DNA from: JACKBK01 sp963707275
GTDB taxonomy: Bacteria; Chloroflexota; Anaerolineae; JAAEKA01
DNA: 64,000 bases
NCBI GenBank assembly: GCA_963707275.1
Contig: CAVPPH010000013.1
Span: 186,001-250,000, forward strand
Direction: 5' to 3'
Position numbers and translations under genes: made by a program
Notes under the pieces: generated by a model
What the model saw: the letters and a program-made list of their open reading frames with translations, nothing else
The model's database searches: none
What the model was told of the DNA's origin: nothing
In this document: positions 55,482-64,000 of the stretch, in pieces
How the letters are laid out: each line of letters begins with the position of its first letter
Position numbering within the stretch: the stretch's first letter is position 1

Positions 55482-57934
55482 TTAGCGCACCGTCACCTGG
55501 GTATAGGTGTCGGTGCGGTTGCCGTCCAGGTCTTCGGCGATGAAGCCGATCACGTAGTTGCCGGCGGCGGCGTCCAGCAGCTTCCACGTCACCGGTTGTG
55601 CGCCGAAGGTGATGGTGCCGCCGTCCTGCGTGGCCGGGGTCGCCAGACGGCCCGCGCTGTCCAGGTCGTACCACGTCTCGGTCACTGTGAAGCGGTCGCC
55701 CGGCTGCGGCAGTATCTCACGCGGCGCGCCGGTCTGGCCGTCGTCGGTGAACCCGTAGACGTTGCGCAGCTCGCCGTCGCTGAGGTAGAGCCGCGCGGCC
55801 CGCTGCTCGCCGTCCACGTAGGTGTAGGTTCCGTCCACGGTGTAGACGGCATCCTCAGCCGCCGCGCCGTATGACTTCGGCGTCAACAGCACTTCCACCG
55901 TGTTCTGCCCGTCGTCCAGCGCAAACATCAACGGCTCCCACTCGAATTCCAGGTTGAAGTCGCCTTGGCCCCAGTCCGGGTAGTAGACGCCGCTGACCTC
56001 GCGCGTGTCCGCGCTGGTGAGGAAATCGGTGTCAGCCACATAGATCGAGTTGGCTTGCTGGTCCTGGTAGCCGGCGAAGAAGTAGATCTGGCCGATGTTC
56101 TCACCGCGCACCACGCTGGTCATCAGCACCGGCTGGCCAGGTGCCGCCACGCTGCCGGATAGCTCGACCGGACCAAGACTGATCTGGCCCGCGCCGGGCG
56201 CCTCGACCGGCTGGCTGCGATCAGGAGCGACCAACTGACTATCGCCTGCCTCGAAGCGCCGCCCGGTGTAGTGGAAGGCCAGGTAGTCGTCCCACAGCGA
56301 GTTGGCGGCGAAGCGGTCTGCGATGGCCGTGTAGGACTGCGGTCCAGCGGCCGGGTTGCGATAAAGCTGCGAGTTGGGGAAGTAGATCGAGAAGCCGGTC
56401 GCGCCCGGTTTCTTCGTGCCGTGCTTCTCGGCCATCACGGCGTTGCTCAGCGCGTCCAGCACGCCCTGGCCGGCCTGCGCGACGCGCCGGATCACGCGTT
56501 TGCTGCGCTGCCAGTTGCGCAAAGTTCCCCAGATCGATGTAGGACGCTGGCACGTCGCTGCCGAAGATGCTGGTGAACGGCTGGGCGTAGGAGCGCGCCT
56601 TGGCCACCGCGTCTTGATCCGCACCTTGCAGCGCCAGCGCAAGCTGGTTGACCGCCGCGTTCAAGGCAGGCATCACGCTCAGGTCAACGGCCGCCAGGGT
56701 GATGCTGCTCTCCAGTTGGCGCGCGATTTGGGCGGCAGATGCGGCGCCGCTTCCAACAAATCGCTGCCGCGCCCGGTCATCGGTGATGCGCTGGTCGTCG
56801 CGGATGTAGGTGTCCACCACGGCCGCGCCCAGCCCCGCGCCGTTCATGCTGGGGGTGTTCACCAGTTGATTGAGAAAGCTGGTGTAGGCCCAGCCCAGCG
56901 CCGGTTCCGTTTCCTGCGACGCGACGGCGTAGCGGGCGTGCTCTTGCAGGACGTTGAATACCTCAGTGTGGCTCATCAGGCAGGCGTCCAGACCGATCAA
57001 CTCGAACTTGTCGATGCCGGTGGTCGCCCGGATCTCGCCCAGCGCCTCGTCCATCTCCATCAGGTACAACTGGTCGCCAATGGCGGCTGCCAGCGGGATG
57101 CTGCGGTCGCCGCTGCTGCGCGGGTCGGGGTCGCTCCAGCCGCCTGGCCAGCCCATGCCGTGGTCAGACAGGATCAGCGCGTACTTGTCGGCAGGATAAT
57201 TGGCGACCGCCCAGGTGACGAAGTCCACCAGCGTCTGGCCGTCGGACATGTTGACCTCGCCCAGGTCGCCGACTATGGGCGAATTGATGCGTTCCAGGTC
57301 GTTGTCCTGCGTGATGTAATACCGGCGCGGCGCCGGTCCAGTTGCCGTCGCCGCTGAAGCCGCCCTTGTAGCGGTCCATCTGCGCGACGATGTTGACCTT
57401 GTCGCTGGAGCCGATGCGCTCCACCTCGTTGAGGTCGATGTAGATGTCTTCTTCCAGGATCTTGTCGTCGGCGTCCTGGTAGAGCATTACGGTCCAGGTG
57501 TCGCCGCCGCCGGTCGCGTTAGCTGGCTGATTCTGCTGCCCCAGCGCGAGGGCAGGCGTCGGCGGCACGCGCGTTGGTAATGGTTTCTGTGTGGCGACCG
57601 GCTGGCTATCCTGCTGCGCGACGTTCGTGCCGCCATCGTCCCCGCCGCCAAGCAGCGAGAAGGCGACGAACGCGCACAGCGCGATGACGACTATGATGGC
57701 GATTCCCGCGAGGCTCATGGGACGCCCGCCGCCTGGCAACATGGGCGGGCGCGGGCTGCCGCCTGAGCTGTAGGAACCCCCGCCGCTGCCGCTGCTCGGC
57801 GGCTGACTGCCGGAGCTGCTGGGTTGCTGGCGTTGCGGGGCGCTGGCGCGCTCGCGCTCGCCAGAATCGCTCGAACCCGCAGGCCGTCTTCTGCCGGCGC
57901 GCACGGTGCGGTTTGGTTTGTCGTTTTGGGTCAT
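55482..57934 (-). CDS. Clostripain-family (C11) cysteine peptidase, membrane-anchored, frame-broken
   Basis: About 817 residues. A Ser/Gly/Pro-rich cytoplasmic N-terminus (residues 1-70) precedes one membrane helix (LAGIAIIVVIALCAFVAFSL). Then comes the C11 fold: WTVMLYQDADDKILEEDIYI, ANYPADKYALILSDHGMGWP (catalytic His) and ELIGLDACLMSHTEVFNVLQ (catalytic Cys), with YAVASQETEPALGWAYTSFL. The C-terminus holds beta domains (GQISLGPVELSG, YDLDSAGRLATPATQDGGTI). Breaks lie near 57330 and 56515. It probably acts outside the cell, cleaving after Arg or Lys as in clostripain. Confidence 0.85.
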
Positions 57935-58054
57935 CGCTTTCTCCGGGAAGAAGGGAAACTCTTTGCATTAGCGGCACGCATGAAACGTTCGATCATACAG
58001 CGCGCCTGTCCAAAGTCTAGACGGTAACGGTCGGACTGTCAACTGCCTGACATG

Positions 58055-58974
58055 TCAATCTGCTAACAGTGGCACCAGGGCATCGGCGCAGGCCAGCGCA
58101 GCCCCGTCCAGTTGCTCGTGGTCTTCCAGCGTCCACCAGGCCGACAGCACGGCCTGTGCGACGCCGTAGCCAGCGATGCGCTGTCGGTCGAAGCCGAGGA
58201 TCTCTGCCAGTTGATCGACGCGGCGGCGCTGGATGCGCGCCAGATCGGGCCACGCGGCGACCTCTGGCATCGGGTTGCGCAGCAGCGCACCGACTTCGTA
58301 GGCTGGCTCGCCGGCGACGCCCTGTGGATCAATGGCCAGCCAGGGCGCTCGGCTGCCGGCCAGGATGTTCTCGTGGTGCAGGTCGCCATGCAGCAGCACA
58401 GCCGGCGCGGCGGAGCAAAACAGGTCGGCGAAGAGTTCTCGGCCAGCGCGACGCGGTTGGCCGGCAGCGGGCCGGTTCCGCCGTCGTACCGGGCGCGCAG
58501 GCGAGCCAGCCCAGATGCCCACTCGGTCACATGTTTGAAGGAATGGCCGGCCGGCAGCGGTTGCCAAAGCGATTGCATCACCTGCGCCGCGATCCCGGTC
58601 GCACGCTCGTCGTCCGGTTCAGTCTTGAGCGTCGTGCCCGGTTCGATCCGCTCCAGCAGCATGACGCCATCCTTCGCGTCGGCTTGCAGCAACAGCACGC
58701 TGCCGCGACCGGCATAGATGCGCAGCGCGGCGATCTCGCAGTCCAGCTCCGGACGCGGCACACCGGCCCTCAGCACCACTGCCTGCCCATCCGGCCCCGT
58801 AGCCGGCGCGGCGAAGTTGTAGCTCAACGGTTCGAAGGACGGGTGGATGGTCAGCGACCAGCGCTCGGCGTATTCATCCACCAGCGCGGGCAGGCGGTCC
58901 AGCCACTGGCGGCCGGCCTCGCCGAACGCGCCGGCAATGCGGCGCCTGAAATCGTCAGATAGCTGCAAAGACAT
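58055..58974 (-). CDS. Aminoglycoside/hydroxyurea kinase-like phosphotransferase, one frame break
   Basis: About 306 residues, similar to streptomycin 6-kinase APH(6) and related kinases. LTIHPSFEPLSYNFAAPATG, QAVVLRAGVPRPELDCEIAA (ATP-contacting Lys replaced by Arg), GVMLLERIEPGTTLKTEPDD, then after a break near 58435 VLLHGDLHHENILAG (catalytic Asp) and LAIDPQGVAGEPAYEVGALL (metal Asp). Housekeeping homologues exist, so drug resistance should not be assumed. Confidence 0.8.
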
Positions 58975-58994
58975 GGGATCAGGCTGTGGGACGG

Positions 58995-59282
58995 CTACTC
59001 GATCAGCTCGATCTCGTAGTCGACCAGATCGGCATCGATGCGCCAGCGTTCCACTCGCTCAACGACCTTCATCAGCAGGCCGTGGGCGTAGGCCGTGTCG
59101 TTGGAGACGCAGACGACACCGATGATCGCTGTGCTGTGGCTGTCCAGTAGATCGACTTCGGCCACGGAGACGTTGAATTCCCTGCGCAGGCGGGCGATCA
59201 GCGGCTTGACGACGCTGCGTTTGCCCTTCAGCGAATCGTTGACGGGGATGCTCAGTTCGAGGGTTGCTAGTCCGATGACCAT
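58995..59282 (-). CDS. DUF503 protein
   Basis: 95 residues. MVIGLATLELSIPVNDSLKG, KRSVVKPLIARLRREFNVSV and AEVDLLDSHSTAIIGVVCVS match DUF503, a small conserved bacterial family often near ribosome-maturation genes. Function unknown. 20 bases upstream of the kinase-like gene on the same strand. Confidence 0.88.
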   Translation of the reverse strand: MVIGLATLELSIPVNDSLKGKRSVVKPLIARLRREFNVSVAEVDLLDSHSTAIIGVVCVSNDTAYAHGLLMKVVERVERWRIDADLVDYEIELIE

Positions 59283-59511
59283 AGGTTGAGTTGGGTGGTG
59301 CGTATTGCGTGTTGCGCAGCGGGTGACGGGTGAAGCGCGACCTGGGAACGTGTGTCAGAGGCTGATTATAGCGCGGGGTCGCCAAACCGGGTAATCGGCG
59401 TTTGCGCAACTTTTCGCGCCCCTTCCCGTAGAGTAGATGGAAGCGATTGCGCGCGGCGAGCCGGCAATAGCCGGACGAACGCGGCGCACCAGATCTGAAC
59501 TGAGGTGAAAA

Positions 59512-59880
59512 ATGACGTTTTTGGGTAACGTAATCTGGCTGGTTTTCGGCGGGTTGATCGCCGGACTGGGCTATATCGTCGGCGGGCTGGTGATGTGTCT
59601 GACGATCGTCGGCATCCCCTTCGGCTTGCAAAACATCAAGTTGGGAATCGCGACCTTCGCGCCCTTTGGCAAGGAGATCGTGGAGACCGACAACAGCAGC
59701 AGCGCGCTGCGGGTAATCTTCAACGTGCTCTGGCTGGTGTTATTCGGCTGGGGAATCGCGCTGGCGCACTTGGCATCAGCCGCGCTGCTGGCGATCACCA
59801 TCGTCGGCATCCCCTTTGCCTTGCAGCACATCAAACTGATCCCGCTGGCGCTCTTCCCCTTCGGACGCGATCTGCGCTAA
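59512..59880 (+). CDS. YccF-family inner-membrane protein
   Basis: 122 residues with two copies of the motif TIVGIPFGLQNIKLGIATFA and TIVGIPFALQHIKLIPLALF, each after a hydrophobic segment (VIWLVFGGLIAGLGYIVGGL; LWLVLFGWGIALAHLASAAL). The tandem layout is the YccF domain arrangement. Membrane protein of unknown function. GAGGTG before the ATG. The 229 bases upstream (59283-59511) show no gene. Confidence 0.9.
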   Translation: MTFLGNVIWLVFGGLIAGLGYIVGGLVMCLTIVGIPFGLQNIKLGIATFAPFGKEIVETDNSSSALRVIFNVLWLVLFGWGIALAHLASAALLAITIVGIPFALQHIKLIPLALFPFGRDLR

Positions 59881-59889
59881 GGCTTCGCC

Positions 59890-59976
59890 AGACTTCGGAA
59901 GTCGCCAGTCCCAAGCCAGAGGTCGATTGTACGTTTGGAATTTGATAACAGCGTCAGTTGGCGACTTCTGAAGTCT
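59890..59976. repeat. AGACTTCGGAAGTCGCC repeat, second copy
   Basis: AGACTTCGGAAGTCGCCA (59890-59907) pairs with TGGCGACTTCTGAAGTCT (59959-59976) with one mismatch. The right arm encodes the last codons of the histidine kinase (ETSEVAN) and its stop. Related to 40940-41028. Confidence 0.8.
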
Positions 59977-61597
59977 CTCCCGGTAGTTCAATCGTGAACC
60001 GGCTGCCCTCAGCCGGCTCGCTGGATGCCGTCACCCTGCCACCATGGGCCTGTACGATGCCCTGGACAATGGCCAATCCCAGGCCGCTGCCCGGGGCGTC
60101 GCTGTTCTTGCCGCGGTAGAAGCGATCGAAGAGGCGGGGCAGGTCGGCGGGATCGATGCCCGCGCCGCTGTCGGCAACCCACAGCGCGATTACCTCGCCG
60201 CGCTGTTCCGCACCTACGGTCACTTCCCCGCCGGCTGGCGTGAACTTCAGCGCGTTGTCCACCAGATTGGACAGCGCCAGTTCGATACGCATCCGGTCGC
60301 AGCGTATGCTGAGCGCGGGGTCCACCGGCGTGCTGACCAGTCCGATCTGCTTCGCCTGCGCCACACTGCGGAAGGAACTGACGACCGCCTCAACGATCTC
60401 ACCCGCGGCACAAGGCTGCAAATCCAGATCGACGAGCCCGGCGTCCAGCCGCGACAGGTTGAGCAGGTTGGCGGTGATCCACTCCAGCCGGTCGATCTGC
60501 ACGGCGCTCTCGTCCATGAACTCCTGGCGAGCGTCTTCGTCGCTCAACGCCGGGCCGCGCATCAGCTCGTTGAAGCTTTTCAGCGCGGTGATCGGCGTGC
60601 GCAGTTCGTGCGACGCGTCGGCGATAAACCGGCGCAGCGCGTCACGTTCGGCAGCCAGCTCGCCAAAGCTGGCCTGCAGGCGAGCTGCCATCTCGTTGAA
60701 TCCGAGGGCAAGCTGGCCGATCTCGTCCTTGCTGGTAACCGGCGCACGGACTTGCAAGTCGCCGGCGCTCATCTTGCCCACCGCGCCGGTCAACTCGGTG
60801 ATGGGCGCGGACAAAGTCTGGCTGACCACCAGCCCGGCCAGCAGCGCCAGCAAGGCTGCACCCAGCCCTGCCAAAAAAAAGGCCCGTCGCGCCGTTGCCA
60901 GCGACTGCGCGCCAAACTCCAGATCGCTGGAAAGCTCGACATAACCCGAAGGGTCGGACGGGTCGCCGATCGGCTGGCGTACCACGGCGGCGGGCGAGCC
61001 GGACGAATCCGCTTGCTGGTCAGGCGACTGGACTGCCTGCTCATTGGGCTGCGGCACCCGGCGGGTCTCAAAGACCATCTGCCGGCCCCAGGGGGTGTCA
61101 ACCTGGCGGATCACGGTGTACTCGGCGCCGGGGGGCAGATCGCTCAGCGGGACCGTGGTGAAGCCGTGTGGGCCGCGGATCGGGGCTATGTCCTGGAACG
61201 CCGGGTCCAGCAGCAGCGCGCCCAGGTCGCTTTCCTCCAGGTCTAGCCCCGGAAGCTGCTCCAGCAGCGAAGGCAGCCAGAGATACACCTGTTCCTGCCC
61301 GTCCAGACCCGAGTTGGCCAGCACTGTCTCGTCGCGGTCGAGAATGCGGATCTGCGCGCTGCTGAGAAAGGCGGAGGTCTGCGCCAACTGCTGCAAGCTG
61401 GCGCGCCCGCTGCGGGTCTCGATCAACAGCATTGCCTGGCGCGCAACGGCGTCGGCGTTGGCGCGCATGAACTGGAGTTCCTGGCCGGTGGTCTGGCGCT
61501 GAAACAGCGCCAGCGCGAGCACGCCGATCAAGCCGACCGTCAGCAGTGTGACGGCGACGAAACTTGCAACCAGTCGCCAGCGGATCGAGTGAAACAT
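59954..61597 (-). CDS. Sensor histidine kinase
   Basis: 547 residues. Membrane helix 1 near residues 8-30, an extracytoplasmic sensor of about 200 residues, and helix 2 (AFFLAGLGAALLALLAGLVV) near 240. HAMP follows (SAPITELTGAVGKMSAGDLQ), then HisKA with FIADASHELRTPITALKSFN (phospho-His), then HATPase: NLVDNALKFTPAGGEV, DSGAGIDPADLPRLFDRFYR, GSGLGLAIVQGIVQAHGG. Third gene of an RR-PDZ-HK operon. Its last residues and stop come from a palindromic repeat. Confidence 0.93.
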   Translation of the reverse strand: MFHSIRWRLVASFVAVTLLTVGLIGVLALALFQRQTTGQELQFMRANADAVARQAMLLIETRSGRASLQQLAQTSAFLSSAQIRILDRDETVLANSGLDGQEQVYLWLPSLLEQLPGLDLEESDLGALLLDPAFQDIAPIRGPHGFTTVPLSDLPPGAEYTVIRQVDTPWGRQMVFETRRVPQPNEQAVQSPDQQADSSGSPAAVVRQPIGDPSDPSGYVELSSDLEFGAQSLATARRAFFLAGLGAALLALLAGLVVSQTLSAPITELTGAVGKMSAGDLQVRAPVTSKDEIGQLALGFNEMAARLQASFGELAAERDALRRFIADASHELRTPITALKSFNELMRGPALSDEDARQEFMDESAVQIDRLEWITANLLNLSRLDAGLVDLDLQPCAAGEIVEAVVSSFRSVAQAKQIGLVSTPVDPALSIRCDRMRIELALSNLVDNALKFTPAGGEVTVGAEQRGEVIALWVADSGAGIDPADLPRLFDRFYRGKNSDAPGSGLGLAIVQGIVQAHGGRVTASSEPAEGSRFTIELPGETSEVAN

Positions 61598-61608
61598 GGG
61601 AGGTAAGC

Positions 61609-61683
61609 AGTGCCGGTCACTTTTCGGCAGTGACCGGCACTTGCGCGGAGGTGACAGTCACTTTCCGAAAGTGACTGTCACCT
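61609..61683. repeat. Two adjacent perfect hairpins between PDZ and kinase genes
   Basis: AGTGCCGGTCACT/AGTGACCGGCACT (61609-61641) and AGGTGACAGTCACTTTC/GAAAGTGACTGTCACCT (61649-61683, one-base loop). They fill the 95-base gap in the operon and share the GTGAC/GTCAC core, suggesting duplication. They may act as processing sites that set relative expression. Confidence 0.75.
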
Positions 61684-61692
61684 GGAAGGTCG

Positions 61693-62955
61693 TTAGGAAT
61701 TCTGCTGCGAAGTCATGCCGGGGAAGAGTTGCTGAAGCAGATCCGGCAGTGACGGCGTCTGTCCCTGGCTGGGAGGCGTTGTGCCGTCGCCCTGGTCGGA
61801 AGGCAGCTCGAATTGGAACTGACCCTGTCCCGGAACGATCTGCTGCGAACGCATCGACCGGAACGTGCCCAGCGAGACGCCCAGGTAGGCGCGGGTTGCG
61901 TCGTCCGGTCGCGCGGCCAACGTCACCTCGACATCGTTGGCTTCTTCAGCATCCTGAGCCTGCACCGACAGTGTGACGGTGTCGCCCGGCTTCATATCGC
62001 TGACGATGGCAACCACATCTTCGGGGGTCGCAACATCCTGACTGTCAACGGCCACGATCATGTCACCTTTAGCCAGGCCAGCCGCCTCGGCAGGGCTACC
62101 TGCCGCGACACTGACAACGGCCACACCCGACTCGACCGAGTCGAAGTCCGGCATTCCCTGAAGCCCCGGCATCTCGCCAGGCGCAGGCATCCCGCGTCCA
62201 TGGAAGAAGGGCATCTCGCCGTCGCCGAACGGCATGGTTTCCATAGTCGTCCTCATCGCCGGCCCGTACTGAACACCGAGGAAGGCTACGCCGGCCTTGT
62301 CAGGGTTTTCAGCCAGGGTAACATCCAGCGACAGATTGGCGTCCTCGCCAGCCCGTTGAACTTCCAGCGTCGCTGTGTCGCCAGGCGCCAGCGCGCCGAT
62401 CGCGTCGGCCAGCGTGGTGTCTTCGGCCAGCGCTTCGCCGTTCACCGAGAGGATCACGTCGCCGGTTTGCAGGCCTGCCGATGCAGCCGGGCTGTCAGCG
62501 ACAACATCCATCACGAGCGCGCCGTCAGCCGCGGCCGGCATGAACCGGTCAGTTCGTGGCATGGCCTGCTGCCCGAAACCGTAGTACGGCTGGATACCAA
62601 GGTATGCACGGCCGTTTTGCTCGCCAACAGTCACGGAAAGGGTGCGCTCGTCGTCGCCGTGGGTCACCACCAGATCGACCTTGTCGCCAGCGGTCAGGTC
62701 AGCCACCGCCGTGGCCACATCGCTCGCGTTGTTAGTTTCCTGTGCGCCGATTGCCAGCAGGATGTCACCGCGTGAAACGCCGGCCGCCGCGGCCGGGCCG
62801 TCAGGATCGACGGATACGATCACCAGACCGACTTCGTCAGTCGCAGTCTGTTGGCTCTGTTGCACCGCGTTGCTGGCAGCAAACGCCGCCGTCGCGCCAA
62901 CCATGGTAACAAGGGCCAGCACGGCCAGCACAATAAACAATCTCTTGTGTCTCAT
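61693..62955 (-). CDS. Exported protein with three PDZ domains
   Basis: 420 residues. Signal peptide (LFIVLAVLALVTMVGATAAF, AASNA) then PDZ domains near 42-125, 145-235 and 275-365. Each has a GDILLAIGA, GDVILSVNG or GDMIVAVDS carboxylate-binding strand and is followed by AYLGIQPYYG, AFLGVQYGPA or AYLGVSLGTF. No HtrA-type protease domain. Probably binds C-terminal tails of misfolded exported proteins and may modulate the kinase of the same operon. C-terminus rich in Gln/Pro. Confidence 0.88.
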   Translation of the reverse strand: MRHKRLFIVLAVLALVTMVGATAAFAASNAVQQSQQTATDEVGLVIVSVDPDGPAAAAGVSRGDILLAIGAQETNNASDVATAVADLTAGDKVDLVVTHGDDERTLSVTVGEQNGRAYLGIQPYYGFGQQAMPRTDRFMPAAADGALVMDVVADSPAASAGLQTGDVILSVNGEALAEDTTLADAIGALAPGDTATLEVQRAGEDANLSLDVTLAENPDKAGVAFLGVQYGPAMRTTMETMPFGDGEMPFFHGRGMPAPGEMPGLQGMPDFDSVESGVAVVSVAAGSPAEAAGLAKGDMIVAVDSQDVATPEDVVAIVSDMKPGDTVTLSVQAQDAEEANDVEVTLAARPDDATRAYLGVSLGTFRSMRSQQIVPGQGQFQFELPSDQGDGTTPPSQGQTPSLPDLLQQLFPGMTSQQNS

Positions 62956-63083
62956 ATCTTCTCAGCCTCCATTCAAATGTTCGGGTCATCTACCCAACGA
63001 TCAGGATAGCAGGCAAGTGCAAGGAAGTGATTTAGAAGGTGTTAAGATTTCTTAACAGTGCTGGAAGTCGGACGTCTTCGCCT

Positions 63084-63785
63084 CTACGGCTCGAACTTGT
63101 AGCCGACGCCGCGCACAGTCACCAGCCAGCGCGGGTCGGAGGGGTCGTCCTCGAGCTTCTGGCGCAGGTGACGCATGTGGACGTCGATGGTGCGGTCGTT
63201 GCCCAGGTCGCTGTCGTAGCCCCAGATGGCCTCAATGAGCTGCTCACGACTGGCGGGCCGGGCGGGCTGACTGACCAGGTGGCGGAGCAGGCGAAACTCG
63301 ATAGGTGTCAACTCGACGGGCTGGCCGCGGCGGGTCACCAGCATCCGCTCCAGATCGACCTCGACCGCGCCGAAGGCCAGCCGCCGGGCATCCGCTGCGG
63401 GCATCGCGAGGTCGCCATAGGTTCGCCGCAGCAGCGCGCGGATGCGTGACACCAGCTCGCGCAGGCTGTAGGGCTTGACGAGATAGTCGTCCGCGCCCAG
63501 CTCCAGCCCCAGTATCTTGTCCACCTCTTCGTCGCGCGCTGTCAACATAAGGATCGGCTGGCGCTTGCCCTCGCTGCGCAGCGTGCGACAGACGTCGAAG
63601 CCGCTGATGTCGGGCAGGCGGATGTCCAGCACGATGAGATGCGGCGTTTCGCGACGCGTCAGGGCCAGCGCCTCATTGCCCGTGCGCGCCCAGAGGACGC
63701 TGAAGCCCTCGGCAGTCAGTCCATATTCCAGCCCCCTGGCCACCGCCCGCTCATCTTCGACAATCAGTATCTTTTCGCCGGCCAT
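63084..63785 (-). CDS. OmpR-family response regulator
   Basis: 233 residues. Receiver: ILIVEDERAVARGLEYG, HLIVLDIRLPDISGFDVC (phospho-Asp), MLTARDE and YLVKPYSLRELVSRI (Lys). Winged helix: VELTPIEFRLLRHLVSQPAR, NDRTIDVHMRHLRQKLEDDP, WLVTVRGVGYKFEP. First gene of the RR-PDZ-HK operon. Its start is 8 bases from the hexamer repeat, whose AGGAG words may be its only ribosome binding site. Confidence 0.95.
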   Translation of the reverse strand: MAGEKILIVEDERAVARGLEYGLTAEGFSVLWARTGNEALALTRRETPHLIVLDIRLPDISGFDVCRTLRSEGKRQPILMLTARDEEVDKILGLELGADDYLVKPYSLRELVSRIRALLRRTYGDLAMPAADARRLAFGAVEVDLERMLVTRRGQPVELTPIEFRLLRHLVSQPARPASREQLIEAIWGYDSDLGNDRTIDVHMRHLRQKLEDDPSDPRWLVTVRGVGYKFEP

Positions 63786-63792
63786 TCGCTAT

Positions 63793-63867
63793 CTCGTACT
63801 CCTGCTCGTACTCGTACTCCTACTCGTCCGGAAAGAGTACGAGGACGAGTAGGAGTACGAGTACGAG
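63793..63867. repeat. Inverted hexamer array, second copy
   Basis: CTCGTACTCCTGCTCGTACT and further CTCGTA/CTCCTA hexamers (63793-63829), a short loop around CCGGAAAG, then GAGTACGAGGACGAG-type hexamers to 63867. Same architecture as 2071-2165 but with a different hexamer order. Directly upstream of the response regulator. Confidence 0.85.
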
Positions 63868-63884
63868 CCGATGAGTCGTGCCTG

Positions 63885-64000
63885 CTATTTCCTGGCGCGC
63901 TTCAGAAACAACTGGTAATAGTCGCTGGCGCCGTAGAGCGACTTGCCGCCGCCCGCGCCGACCATCTCCCAGCCGTCCTCGCCCAGTTGCGCCAGATAGT
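63885..64000 (-). CDS. C-terminal fragment of a DUF4177-like small protein
   Basis: 38 codons to the window edge: LAQLGEDGWEMVGAGGGKS and YYQLFLKRARK before TAG at 63885. The GWE(M/L)V...FLKR pattern is that of DUF4177 proteins. The start is outside the window. The gene ends 18 bases before the hexamer repeat. Confidence 0.7.
   Translation of the reverse strand, partial: YLAQLGEDGWEMVGAGGGKSLYGASDYYQLFLKRARK

Noticed and set aside
58055..58974. Calling the phosphotransferase an antibiotic-resistance gene
   Set aside because: Only the general kinase motifs are visible, the gene is in a housekeeping context without mobile elements, and the family includes non-resistance kinases.
60044..61246. 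400-codon open frame antisense to the histidine kinase
   Set aside because: No recognisable domain, composition typical of reverse-strand shadows, and the kinase motifs on the other strand are complete.

Overview
The window looks like one chromosomal stretch of a Chloroflexota bacterium, probably near Anaerolineae/Caldilineae. This is inferred from high GC, a secreted protein ending in the YLPLI tail common in that phylum, a Hox-type NAD-linked [NiFe] hydrogenase, and many short palindromic repeats between genes. No rRNA, tRNA or CRISPR array was seen. Many conserved genes are broken by single-base indels although every catalytic motif survives in one frame or another. The indels are dense in 1-18,000, sparser later and absent from most genes after 26,000. 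I read most of them as sequence errors and annotate such genes as whole, noting the breaks.

Layout. 1-9,744 (minus strand): hoxEFUYH, a hydrogenase maturation protease, a GltD/SudA-like flavoprotein, an alanine dehydrogenase-like gene and a CoA-transferase. 10,221-13,013 (plus): a large secreted leucine-rich-repeat protein. 13,075-18,500 (minus): a NuoE/NuoF/FdhA formate dehydrogenase whose active-site codon is TGA followed by a SECIS-like hairpin, so probably a selenoprotein. 18,784-24,050 (plus): cyanophycinase-like peptidase, two small membrane proteins, FprA-like reductase, thiolase and a FabI-like reductase. 24,191-32,094 (plus): two CPA2/TrkA antiporters, a Fur-family regulator, a cobalt/nickel ECF transporter and a CYTH protein. 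32,123-36,070: ECF sigma factor with its zinc-finger partner, a MITE-like element, a decayed ISKra4-type transposase, a lone MbtH, a broken WYL regulator and a GyrI-like protein. 36,177-40,059 (minus): three-subunit molybdenum hydroxylase of the xanthine dehydrogenase type. 40,282-45,890: small conserved genes, PhzF, NHL lipoprotein, RNase HI, cupin, and a HipA-like kinase with DUF3037. 46,268-52,979 (plus): sugar ABC transporter with two Gfo/Idh/MocA dehydrogenases. 53,128-63,785: lipoproteins, a clostripain-family peptidase, an aminoglycoside-kinase-like protein, DUF503, YccF, and a response regulator/PDZ/histidine kinase operon.

How it fits together. Hydrogenase, formate dehydrogenase and molybdenum hydroxylase are all metal-dependent redox enzymes. 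Each of their operons, and the LRR gene divergent from hox, has the palindrome ATGAT-N4-GTCAT placed 32-33 bp (centre to centre) upstream of a -10-like hexamer. This is the class II geometry of CRP/FNR activators and suggests one redox- or gas-responsive regulon. The Fur-regulated metal ECF transporter could feed nickel to the hydrogenase, though cobalt is equally possible.

The strongest unusual signals are the UGA/SECIS in fdhA, the shared palindrome, two promoters predicted to give leaderless mRNAs, and a rich set of palindromic repeats. One repeat family folds as a three-way junction with complementary loops. Others supply stop codons or lie directly against start codons.
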